From positions 1 through 64,000 of the forward strand of contig CAZOPV010000017.1 in assembly GCA_964582085.1 (NCBI GenBank): DNA of 64,000 nt. Reading direction: 5' to 3'. Both the position numbers and the translations under genes were made by a program. Position 1 is the stretch's first letter. Each line of letters begins with the position of its first letter. This stretch comes from JADGNF01 sp964582085. GTDB lineage: Archaea > Thermoproteota > Bathyarchaeia > Bathyarchaeales > Bathycorpusculaceae. The notes under the pieces were generated by a model. The model saw nothing but the letters and a program-made list of their open reading frames with translations. It was not told where the DNA came from and did not search any database. This document shows, one piece after another, positions 36,704-43,998 of the stretch.

Positions 36704-38002
36704 ATGGCTATGGTTGATGTCTGGCTTCCATATGGAAAAACAGAAATCTGCGCCAGAGTTCCAACACAAAATTTTCTTGGCATAATAGAACCTAAAGAGA
36801 AACAAGGCATATCTGATGCTAAAGCCGAGATTGAGAGGGCATTAAAAGAACCACTTGACTCTAAGAAGTTAAGCGAAATTGTGAAGCCAGAACACAAAGT
36901 GGCAATTGTTGTTGATGATGCCACAAGACCCGCACCAAGTCACATATTGGTTCCACCGATACTGGATGAATTGAAACTAGCTGGAGTTAAAGATGAACAA
37001 ATTACAGTGATTTTTGGTTGCGGAACCCATAGGGCTGTTACTCGTGAAGAGGCTGTTAGACTTTTGGGCAATGAGGTTCTTGATCGCATTAAAATTATAA
37101 GTCATGACTGTAAGGCGCAAGACCTTGTTTATGTAGGTACTACTCAGAAGCATGGGAATAAAGTCTATTTAAACAAGGTTTTTGCTGAGGCTGATGTAAA
37201 AATTTTAACTGGCGATATCGGCTTTCATTATTATGCGGGTTACGGCGGGGGAAGAAAAAGCATCTTGCCTGCAATCTCTGGAGAAGAGACGATTAAGCAT
37301 AATCATGCAATGATTCTGCATCCAAACGCAAAAACTGGAGTCTTAGATGGGAATCCAATTCATGAAGATATGGTTGAAGCTGCAAAACTGGCTAAAGTGG
37401 ATTTCATTTTAAACGTTGTAATCAACAGTAAAGGTGAAATCGTGAAGGCCTTTGCTGGCGATTTAGAACGGGTCTTCTATGAAGGAGTCAAAGTTGTTGA
37501 TGAAATGTACCGTGTGTCAGTAGACCGTAAAGCAGACGTAGTTGTTGTTAGTTCAGGTGGCTATCCCGCGGATGTAAATCTTTTTCAAGCCTATAAGGGT
37601 GTTGACAGTGCTCTTGAAGTTGTTAAGCGTGGTGGCGTTATAGTTTTGGTGGCTGAATGTCGAGAGGGACATGGGAATCAAGTCTTTTATGATTGGATGG
37701 TTAAGTTTAGCGATATTAAGGCTGTTGAGAGGGAAATTAAGCGTAATTTTGTTTTAGGGGGGCACAAAGCCTATTATCTTTTGAGAGCTTTGCAGAATCA
37801 TCAGATTATTCTGGTTTCTTCTATGCCAGATTATTACGCCACGAATATTTTTAAATTGAAAACCGCAAGAGCGGTAAATGACGCATTAAATGAAGCCTTC
37901 AAAATTGCTGGTAAGAACGCTAAGGTTTGGGTCATGCCCTATGGAAACTTTACGCATCCAGAAGTCAAGGCAAATGAAGACAAATCAAAAGTAGCTGAGT
38001 GA
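36704..38002 (+). CDS. LarA-family (nickel-dependent lactate racemase-like, DUF2088) protein
   Basis: A roughly 432-residue protein of the LarA/DUF2088 fold. The N-terminal domain has VVDDATRPAPSHILVPPIL and IFGCGTHRAVTREE, and the second includes GFHYYAGYGGGRKSILPAISG and HNHAMILHPNA, which supply the His and Lys ligands of the LarA nickel-pincer pocket (His, His, Lys, His pattern). Known LarA enzymes racemise D/L-lactate, and relatives act on other 2-hydroxy acids. No larB, larC or larE maturation genes are in the window, so cofactor supply must come from elsewhere, or this is a cofactor-independent paralogue. The ATG at 36704 is preferred. Confidence 0.8.
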   Translation: MAMVDVWLPYGKTEICARVPTQNFLGIIEPKEKQGISDAKAEIERALKEPLDSKKLSEIVKPEHKVAIVVDDATRPAPSHILVPPILDELKLAGVKDEQITVIFGCGTHRAVTREEAVRLLGNEVLDRIKIISHDCKAQDLVYVGTTQKHGNKVYLNKVFAEADVKILTGDIGFHYYAGYGGGRKSILPAISGEETIKHNHAMILHPNAKTGVLDGNPIHEDMVEAAKLAKVDFILNVVINSKGEIVKAFAGDLERVFYEGVKVVDEMYRVSVDRKADVVVVSSGGYPADVNLFQAYKGVDSALEVVKRGGVIVLVAECREGHGNQVFYDWMVKFSDIKAVEREIKRNFVLGGHKAYYLLRALQNHQIILVSSMPDYYATNIFKLKTARAVNDALNEAFKIAGKNAKVWVMPYGNFTHPEVKANEDKSKVAE

Positions 38003-38060
38003 GAAAAAATATTAACTATCCTTGAAATTTATGCATCAGAACAGAAATGGAGAAAGAAAC

Positions 38061-38555
38061 TTGCAAAAAACTTTCAAGCTGCGGAAATTCACTATGGATG
38101 ACCTAAAAAGTGTGATGCACATTAACTATGTCTGCTTACCAGAAAACTACACAAATTACTTCTTCATCGATTTATACAAAAGATTCCCAGAAACTTTCAT
38201 AGTAGCAGAAGAAAACGGAGAAGTTATCGGTTACATAATGTGTCGCATTGAAGTAGGCTTATCAAACCTACTTAGCGGTTTGATGAAGAAAGGCCATATT
38301 GTTTCTGTGGCTGTTTTGCCACAATATAGACATAAGGGTGTTGGAGAAGCTTTAGTTAACGAAGCCATGAAAGGCATGCAATTATACAACGCGAAACAAT
38401 GTTTTCTAGAAGTCAGAGTAACCAACATGCCTGCAATAAGCCTCTATAAAAAGCTGGGTTTTCAAATTTCACGCACAATCAAAGGTTATTATGCTGATGG
38501 CGAAGACGCTTACTTGATGAGTCGCGAACTCAAATCAAAACAAATAGAAGATTAG
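38061..38555 (+). CDS. GNAT N-acetyltransferase (archaeal Ard1/RimI-like)
   Basis: This 164-residue protein opens (L)QKTFKLRKFTMDDLKSVMHI, then NYVCLPENYTNYFFIDLYKR, the hallmark of archaeal Ard1-type N-terminal acetyltransferases. The acetyl-CoA site is VSVAVLPQYRHKGVGEALVNEA (about 83-104, Q/R-x-x-G-x-G), and NMPAISLYKKLGFQISRTIKGYY ends it. The enzyme acetylates protein N-termini. The TTG at 38061 has GGAG 8 bases upstream and matches family starts. A TTG at 38022 and an ATG at 38031 would add 10-13 non-conserved residues. It lies 58 bases after larA and is convergent with the membrane cassette. Confidence 0.82.
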   Translation: MQKTFKLRKFTMDDLKSVMHINYVCLPENYTNYFFIDLYKRFPETFIVAEENGEVIGYIMCRIEVGLSNLLSGLMKKGHIVSVAVLPQYRHKGVGEALVNEAMKGMQLYNAKQCFLEVRVTNMPAISLYKKLGFQISRTIKGYYADGEDAYLMSRELKSKQIED

Positions 38556-39001
38556 ACGTGCATAGGCTCTGCCTTTTCATTCAGAAAATTTATTGTTTGA
38601 AGCAGGGACTTTGAAAGTCCTAATAAGCTGAGAAGTATCGCAATTGTCAAAAACAAGCGAAGATCCACAGTCAGATTCACGTTTTGGAATGTTATTCCAA
38701 ATATTCCTCCCTTTAAAGAGAGAATTAAATAGGCAATAACAAACAAAGATTTGGATACGCTAACGAAGTATTGGAAGATGGTTCCTGAAGTAAGGTCTCC
38801 AATTATCATTAAGGAAATGTATATTATCACGAAGTTTTCAATCATTTGCTGAAGACTTGGGACATATTCTGAAATTGGAGCCAAAAACATCCATATAATG
38901 TAGTAAATTAGATAGACGAGAACACTCTTAACAGTTGCCTTCAAAGCCCTAAACACGGTACTTCGAATTTTTTTCCTCGAGTTATTATTTACATCAGCCA
39001 T
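38552..39001 (-). CDS. Membrane protein of unknown function (cassette gene 3)
   Basis: A 149-residue integral membrane protein with about four helices (residues 20-42, 52-72, 80-100, 112-132) and a basic cytoplasmic N-terminus NNSRKKIRSTVFRALKATVK. No catalytic motif is visible. Its start overlaps the end of the preceding gene by 8 bases (38994-39001), which indicates translational coupling. With the next two genes it forms a three-gene minus-strand cassette; it could be a membrane partner of the big soluble-domain protein upstream. I do not recognise the family. Confidence 0.7.
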   Translation of the reverse strand: MADVNNNSRKKIRSTVFRALKATVKSVLVYLIYYIIWMFLAPISEYVPSLQQMIENFVIIYISLMIIGDLTSGTIFQYFVSVSKSLFVIAYLILSLKGGIFGITFQNVNLTVDLRLFLTIAILLSLLGLSKSLLQTINFLNEKAEPMHV

Positions 39002-39773
39002 AAGGAATCACCAACGGTCCATATTCAAATATCGAAGTCAGAAAATAGACTTCAAAACGCCCAGTTTCAGTCACTCCAATTATTTGAACAAAAAGCTCTA
39101 TGAAGCCATCGTAAGGCATGTTACTCCATGCCTCTATGCGTGCTTCTCCTTCACCAATAAGCACATCCGTGTTGTTATACATTTGCATATGGATACTTCC
39201 CACAATGTCGAAGAAGGAGTGGTTTTCAAAACTTATCGGAACAACAACTCTTACATGCGTAGAATTGTGCACACTGTATTGAATCTCTCCTAATGAAAAA
39301 TTGTACAATGGAGCGCCCCATAGCATGGAGAAGTTGGCTGAAGCCTCAACTGGAATCATCTCCGCAATTCTCAAGCCTAATGCTGCATAAATACTCAGTT
39401 CAGTATCGTTAAACAAGTAATTTTGGCATCTCTGTAATAACTCGGTAACATTTGCTGTCATATTATGATTGATGATAACCTCATTATTCTTCCTTATTAC
39501 AGGTATAAGAGTGGACGCTTGAGTTAGGATGAAGCCTTCTTTGTCTAAGACTTGTGTTTTTATGCTGAAAGCGCCTATATTGTAAAAGCCTCTGTTTGTA
39601 ATGGATACTGGCAGAGAAAAAACTAGCTCATTGTCAGTTTTTACACTCATTTGTGGATCGCCAATATTGAAGCTTATATCTTTGACGGAATAAACTGCAG
39701 TGATGAAGAATGCGATTAGGAATATCCAGAAAAATGTTGTGGCTAAGCTTATCATTCGAATTGGGACTCGCAT
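38994..39773 (-). CDS. Membrane-anchored protein of unknown function (cassette gene 2)
   Basis: A 259-residue protein with one N-terminal helix (about residues 6-28, ISLATTFFWIFLIAFFITA) and a long soluble part (29-259) that is beta-rich, with repeated Asn-x-Ser/Thr and two similar halves (ELVFSLPVSITNRGFYNIGAFSI and HVRVVVPISFENHSFFDIVG). The halves look like tandem late-embryogenesis-abundant/Ig-like beta sandwiches facing outside. No enzyme signature. It lies 46 bases after the proline-tailed gene and overlaps the next by 8 bases. Function unknown. Confidence 0.7.
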   Translation of the reverse strand: MRVPIRMISLATTFFWIFLIAFFITAVYSVKDISFNIGDPQMSVKTDNELVFSLPVSITNRGFYNIGAFSIKTQVLDKEGFILTQASTLIPVIRKNNEVIINHNMTANVTELLQRCQNYLFNDTELSIYAALGLRIAEMIPVEASANFSMLWGAPLYNFSLGEIQYSVHNSTHVRVVVPISFENHSFFDIVGSIHMQMYNNTDVLIGEGEARIEAWSNMPYDGFIELFVQIIGVTETGRFEVYFLTSIFEYGPLVIPYG

Positions 39774-39819
39774 AACTTCACCTTTTCCCTATATTCCACG
39801 TTGGATTTTACTGGTTAGG

Positions 39820-40275
39820 TTATTGCGGTTGAGAATTGTTTTTTTGCGTTTCCTCTGGCTTTGGTTGAGGTTGCGGCTGTGAAACCTGCTCTGGTGGTAT
39901 GACCACAAATTCTGGTTCTTTCAGTTTTTCTTCTTTTGCCTTCTGGGGCACTGGCTTTTGTTGAGGCACTATGGGTTTTTGCGGTGGAGCAACTGTTTGC
40001 ATGGTTGGTATGTGAGCAATTATCGTCACTCCTCTTATTGTTAAGAGTGAGCCTACCCAACCCATTATGCCAAGATACATTATGCGTATGCTGGTTGTAA
40101 TAAGTGGCGCTAATGCTTCGCCAAATATTCGCACCATGTCTTCAGAGGTTATTATTGAAAGGCTTTGAGTTAGAAATCCGTAGGCGCTTATGAAAGTGAA
40201 TATTAATAGAATTACGCCTATCAGTAGCACGGTGATTCCTGAAAGGGCTATTTTGTCTCTAAAGTTTTTGAGCAT
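39820..40275 (-). CDS. Membrane protein with Pro/Gln-rich C-terminal tail (cassette gene 1)
   Basis: A 151-residue protein with two helices (about residues 11-35 and 55-85) and a C-terminal tail from residue 94 rich in Pro, Gln, Lys and Glu (VAPPQKPIVPQQKPVPQKAK ... QPQPQPKPEETQKNNSQPQ). Such tails tend to be flexible spacers or interaction segments. It opens the three-gene membrane cassette. Its frame is confirmed by hydrophobic helices of normal codon use; an alternative frame over 39815-40060 is Thr/Ser/Asn-rich and looks like a shadow. No known family recognised. Confidence 0.65.
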   Translation of the reverse strand: MLKNFRDKIALSGITVLLIGVILLIFTFISAYGFLTQSLSIITSEDMVRIFGEALAPLITTSIRIMYLGIMGWVGSLLTIRGVTIIAHIPTMQTVAPPQKPIVPQQKPVPQKAKEEKLKEPEFVVIPPEQVSQPQPQPKPEETQKNNSQPQ

Positions 40276-40398
40276 GTTTGGTTCCTCTGTTTATGTGGAT
40301 GTAAGATTATATATTAAATCTTCCGACACATTAAACAGAATCTAAACTCCCTATCAAAAATCAAACACAAAAATAAACAGAAAAAATATGGTTAGAAA

Positions 40399-41004
40399 CT
40401 AATGCGACAAACCAAGCTTCTGATATATCTTCTGCTTATTCTCTTCAACCTTCTTCTGAACATCCATGAAAATGTTATTTCCATGAGAGTCAATAGCTAC
40501 AGCCAATGGACCGAATTCTTCAACCTCGAAAATCCACAGTGCTTCTGGAGTACCTAAATCCAACCATTCAACGCTTTTGACACTTTTTATGGCTTTAGCA
40601 GCCAATATTGCGGCTCCTCCTGTGAAAGCGCCGTAAACGGCGCCATACTTCGCCATGGCATCGGTTGTCTTCTTACCCATTCCACCCTTGCCAATCACTA
40701 CTCGGACTTTGAAGTTCTTTATGAATTCGTCCTCGAAAATATCCATCCTTGTGCTTGTTGTTGGACCGGCAGCGACGGCAATCCATTTATTGCCTTCCTT
40801 ACTTACAACTGGACCGCAGTGGAAAACTGCTAAGCCTTCAAGGTTTATGGGTAAGGGTTTTCCTTCTTTAAAATGTTCTAAGGCTCTTCTGTGCGCTTGG
40901 TCTCTGGCGGTTACGATGGTCCCAGTTATGTAAAGTACATCATTTACTTTGAGTTTGCGAACATTTTCTTCTGTTATGGGTGTTTTAAATTTGTAAATAG
41001 TCAT
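40399..41004 (-). CDS. Fumarate hydratase beta subunit (class I, C-terminal domain)
   Basis: A 201-residue beta chain of the two-subunit, Fe-S class I fumarase: LKVNDVLYITGTIVTARDQAHRR, FHCGPVV, then VAAGPTTSTRMDIFED (the substrate-binding stretch near residue 79) and VVIGKGGMGKKT. The alpha gene ends 15 bases upstream of its ATG. With the alpha chain it hydrates fumarate to malate (or an equivalent dicarboxylate) in the partial TCA cycle. Both sizes match archaeal and bacterial two-subunit types (tartrate dehydratase-like enzymes share this fold). Confidence 0.92.
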   Translation of the reverse strand: MTIYKFKTPITEENVRKLKVNDVLYITGTIVTARDQAHRRALEHFKEGKPLPINLEGLAVFHCGPVVSKEGNKWIAVAAGPTTSTRMDIFEDEFIKNFKVRVVIGKGGMGKKTTDAMAKYGAVYGAFTGGAAILAAKAIKSVKSVEWLDLGTPEALWIFEVEEFGPLAVAIDSHGNNIFMDVQKKVEENKQKIYQKLGLSH

Positions 41005-41019
41005 TTCATATACACCTCA

Positions 41020-41901
41020 TCATTTCATCTTATGCGTTAAATATTCAACGGTTCCATCTGCATTGATTCTTGCAGAGGCTCTTCTTGCAGCCCAGCAGTT
41101 GAAGGCAACAGCTGCTGGAAAAGACGCTGGATGCCTAAATGCATAGTCAATATGCACGCCTAGAACTGTTGTTTTTCCTCCTAATCCCATTGGTCCAATC
41201 CCAGTCATGTTTGCAGCCTCAAATATTTCTTTTTCAAGTTTTGCTATTGCAGGGTCTGGATTAGATTCGTTGAGGGGTCTTAACAGAGTTTTTTTAGCCA
41301 GTTTCATTGATATGTCTGCTCCTCCTCCCATTGCAATGCCTAAAATTGTTGGTGGACATGGTTGTGCTCCAGCCTTTATTACGGCGTCAATGACAAACTT
41401 TTTCAAGCCATCGATTCCTTCTCCTGGCACAAGCATTCCAGCCACACATACATTTTCTGAACCACCACCTTTTGTCATAACTGTTAATTCTATGCTGTTT
41501 CCAGACACGACTTCCCAATTGACGAATGGTATGTATCTTCCAGTGTTGTCTCCGCTGTTCTTTTGAGTGAATGGATCGACAGAATTTGGTCTGAGAGGAA
41601 TTTCTCTTGTGGCTTTTCGTGTGGCATTTACAAGTGCATTCTCAATTTTGTCGAGGTCTTTTGCTTTGGCGCCAGCTTTAACATAGAATATTATTGTGCC
41701 TGTGTCTTGGCATACAGGAGCCTTATATTTCTCTGCAAGTTCAATATTGTCTAAAATTGCCTTTAACTGTGTTTTGCCTATCTCGCTTATTTCCTCTTCA
41801 TAAGCCTTTTTCAATGCTTGCTTGACATCTTCTGGTAGATAGATTATAGCTTGTTTCAAAATGTTAAAGGCAACATCTTCCACAATTTTTGCTGTCTCCA
41901 A
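41020..41901 (-). CDS. Fumarate hydratase alpha subunit (class I, Fe-S domain)
   Basis: This 293-residue alpha chain holds the [4Fe-4S] cluster. Its three ligand cysteines are visible in APVCQDTGTI (about residue 60), GGSENVCVAGML (about 152), and AQPCPPTILGIAMGGGADISM (about 180). RNSVDPFTQKNSGDNTGRYIP is the conserved substrate loop. Together with the beta chain it catalyses reversible fumarate hydration. The start ATG at 41901 matches the family. Its transcript is divergent from radA, with about 200 bases between. The gene pair is a canonical fumarase operon. Confidence 0.93.
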   Translation of the reverse strand: METAKIVEDVAFNILKQAIIYLPEDVKQALKKAYEEEISEIGKTQLKAILDNIELAEKYKAPVCQDTGTIIFYVKAGAKAKDLDKIENALVNATRKATREIPLRPNSVDPFTQKNSGDNTGRYIPFVNWEVVSGNSIELTVMTKGGGSENVCVAGMLVPGEGIDGLKKFVIDAVIKAGAQPCPPTILGIAMGGGADISMKLAKKTLLRPLNESNPDPAIAKLEKEIFEAANMTGIGPMGLGGKTTVLGVHIDYAFRHPASFPAAVAFNCWAARRASARINADGTVEYLTHKMK

Positions 41902-42100
41902 AGTTCTTTCTCCTTTTTTCGGTTTTATGAATAATTCACGTACTTATGTTTTGTCTTGCTTTATCACCCAAACTAAGCATGATTTCTAAGCGACTATCAC
42001 TTTAACTCATCTCTCCACGGATTGAGCATTGTTGTTTTTCGTGTATTTTAAATAGGGCATAGCCTAACCTTTTCATGAGTTAGAAGAGGAGAATGATTTA

Positions 42101-43111
42101 ATGAGTGAGGAAGAACAAGCAGAATGTGCATCTAAAAAGAAATACGAGTTTCTGGAGGATTTGCCAGGAATTGGTCCAGCTACTGCTCAGAAACTGCAAG
42201 AATTGGGTTTTCACACTGTTGAATCGTTGGCTATGGCTACAGCCCGAGAGTTGGAGCCCGCTGGTATAAGCGAAAAGAAGGCTTTTGCTATTATTGATGC
42301 TGCTCGCTCTGCTCTTAGCGTTACTTTTGTTAGGGCTGATGAGCTTCTTAGGATGCGCCAGAGTGTTTTGCGTTTAACAACTGGTAGTAAAGCCATGGAT
42401 AAGATTCTTGATGGCGGATTAGAAACGCAGACTATAACCGAGTTTTATGGTGAGTATGGTAGCGGAAAAAGTCAAATTTGCCACCAATTATGCGTGAATG
42501 TTCAATTGCCTCCAGAAAGAGGCGGGCTTAATGGCGCTGCAGTATACATAGACACTGAGAACACATTTAGAACAGAGAGAATTGTGCAAATGGCAAGGCA
42601 TTTAGGTCTTGACCCACAGCAAGTTGTCAAAAACATTATTTATGCTGAGGCTTACACGTCTGACCATCAAATGTTCTTGTTGGATAATGTTGATGAGGTT
42701 ATTAAGGCGAATAATGTGAAGCTGATTATTGTTGATTCTTTAACTGCGCATTTTAGAAGTGAATATATCGGACGTGAGATGTTGGCTTCGAGACAGCAGA
42801 AATTGAACAAGCACATGCATAAACTGATTCGCATTGCTAGAGCCTTCAATGCTGTAGCTGTTGTTACAAATCAAGTCATGGCTAAGCCTGACGCATTCTT
42901 TGGAGATGCCATTCATCCCATTGGCGGTCACATAGTTGGGCATACAAGCCATACACGTGTTTATCTACGAAGAGCTTCACATGGTCCTGTGCGAATTGCC
43001 CGTCTAGTTTCAAGTCCGTATTTGCCAGAAGGAGAGGAAATCTTTAAAGTAACCGAGAACGGCATAGAAGATGTTTCTGAAGAAGAGAAATCGAAGCCGC
43101 GTGGGCGTTAG
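42101..43111 (+). CDS. radA: DNA repair and recombination protein RadA
   Basis: Archaeal RecA/Rad51 recombinase of 336 residues. N-terminal HhH domain EDLPGIGPATAQKLQELGFHTV (about 18-39), then Walker A YGEYGSGKSQICHQL (about 115-129), AVYIDTENTFRTERI near 147, and Walker B LIIVDSLTAHFRSEYIGRE (about 209). It forms filaments on single-stranded DNA for strand exchange. The polymerisation residues and the L2 loop (AKPDAFFGDAIHPIGGHIVGH) are present. GAGGAGA about 7 bases before the ATG, and TATTTTAAATAG about 60 bases upstream is a good TATA. The next gene starts 3 bases after its stop, so both share a transcript. Confidence 0.97.
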   Translation: MSEEEQAECASKKKYEFLEDLPGIGPATAQKLQELGFHTVESLAMATARELEPAGISEKKAFAIIDAARSALSVTFVRADELLRMRQSVLRLTTGSKAMDKILDGGLETQTITEFYGEYGSGKSQICHQLCVNVQLPPERGGLNGAAVYIDTENTFRTERIVQMARHLGLDPQQVVKNIIYAEAYTSDHQMFLLDNVDEVIKANNVKLIIVDSLTAHFRSEYIGREMLASRQQKLNKHMHKLIRIARAFNAVAVVTNQVMAKPDAFFGDAIHPIGGHIVGHTSHTRVYLRRASHGPVRIARLVSSPYLPEGEEIFKVTENGIEDVSEEEKSKPRGR

Positions 43112-43114
43112 GAA

Positions 43115-43570
43115 ATGCCTGTACCATCAGCCTTGGTGACACGTTACTTTCTGCTTGTGGTTAATAGACAGTTTACTGAAGCAGAGCGGGAGCTGGAGAG
43201 AATTAAGCAGAAAATGCACAAGACAGAGTGGAACAGAGGTTATTTTAGGGCTTTATATGGGATGAAGCTTGGGCGACGGTCGAACAGTAATGATTCGTAT
43301 TCATTTTTCTCGAAGTTAGAATTAGGAGATAAGGCGGCTTTGAATGCTTATAGACGCGAGTTTCTGGCACATGTGAAAAATAGGCTTCATGGAGATTTTG
43401 ACCGTGGATTCTTTTCAGCTTGGGCTGATTGCATGCGCGTTCTAAGTAAAATCGATGTATCTAACATTCCAAAGGCTAATGACAAAGGAGTACCAGTTTC
43501 CGAGAATGTGAAGGTTGAAACATTGAAGGATGATAAAACTCAAGCGACTATGGAAGACTTTATCGAATAA
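43115..43570 (+). CDS. RadA-linked protein with a C-terminal PCNA-binding (PIP-box)-like peptide
   Basis: A 151-residue, mostly helical, basic protein of unrecognised family: YFLLVVNRQFTEAERELERIKQKM, GYFRALYGMKLGRR, LNAYRREFLAHVKNRLHGD, then ADCMRVLSKID, ending QATMEDFI-E. The last eight residues fit Q-x-x-hydrophobic-x-x-F-hydrophobic (Q143, M146, F149, I150), the archaeal PCNA-interacting peptide, placed exactly at the C-terminus like in other clamp clients. Three bases separate it from radA, so a role in recombination or replication-linked repair on PCNA is a fair inference. No catalytic motif. ATG start directly follows the radA stop. Confidence 0.75.
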   Translation: MPVPSALVTRYFLLVVNRQFTEAERELERIKQKMHKTEWNRGYFRALYGMKLGRRSNSNDSYSFFSKLELGDKAALNAYRREFLAHVKNRLHGDFDRGFFSAWADCMRVLSKIDVSNIPKANDKGVPVSENVKVETLKDDKTQATMEDFIE

Positions 43571-43571
43571 G

Positions 43572-43898
43572 TTAAGGTGGCGGCTCAGGTAGTGGCTGTC
43601 CAGCAATTATTGTGTATAGGAGAATCCAGAAGACTAGCCACGTAATAAAGTATAAACCTATTCCAGTTGTCGCGAGTTTCTGCGGCTTCTCCACTTGAAG
43701 TATGAATTTGTTTTTTATAAAGTAAAAAGATATTAGATAAAAAACAAGAGCTATGGACAAGCCGTACATAAATGTCTCTAAAGGAAAACCTGTATTAGTG
43801 ATAGCTCCTGGAACTACTATTCCATAGCCAGCGCTTAAAAAGGCTGCAACAATGCCTAATGCTACTCTTAACCAGTATATCTTTTCTAAAGGTGTCAT
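43572..43898 (-). CDS. Small polytopic membrane protein
   Basis: A 108-residue protein with three or four hydrophobic helices (LRVALGIVAAFLSAGYG, LETFMYGLSIALVFYLISFYFI, ATTGIGLYFITWLVFWILLYTII) and a short C-terminal PEPPP. The ATG at 43898 is chosen because AGAGG lies about 9 bases before it; a further ATG adds six residues. It is convergent with the RadA-linked gene. The short, all-helical architecture is common in archaea with no known role. Confidence 0.65.
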   Translation of the reverse strand: MTPLEKIYWLRVALGIVAAFLSAGYGIVVPGAITNTGFPLETFMYGLSIALVFYLISFYFIKNKFILQVEKPQKLATTGIGLYFITWLVFWILLYTIIAGQPLPEPPP

Positions 43899-43998
43899 GT
43901 TTTTGCTTCCTCTCACTTTATTTTTTGATTATGATTTAAGGTTGTCTATTTATAATTTGGCAATTATTATAAGTTCTGCAAAGTGATTCTTGTTGTGT

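Noticed and set aside
39815..40060. Alternative frame over the proline-rich tail of the membrane gene
   Set aside because: Thr/Ser/Asn-rich low-complexity translation with no start signal; the Pro/Gln-rich frame continues two good membrane helices.
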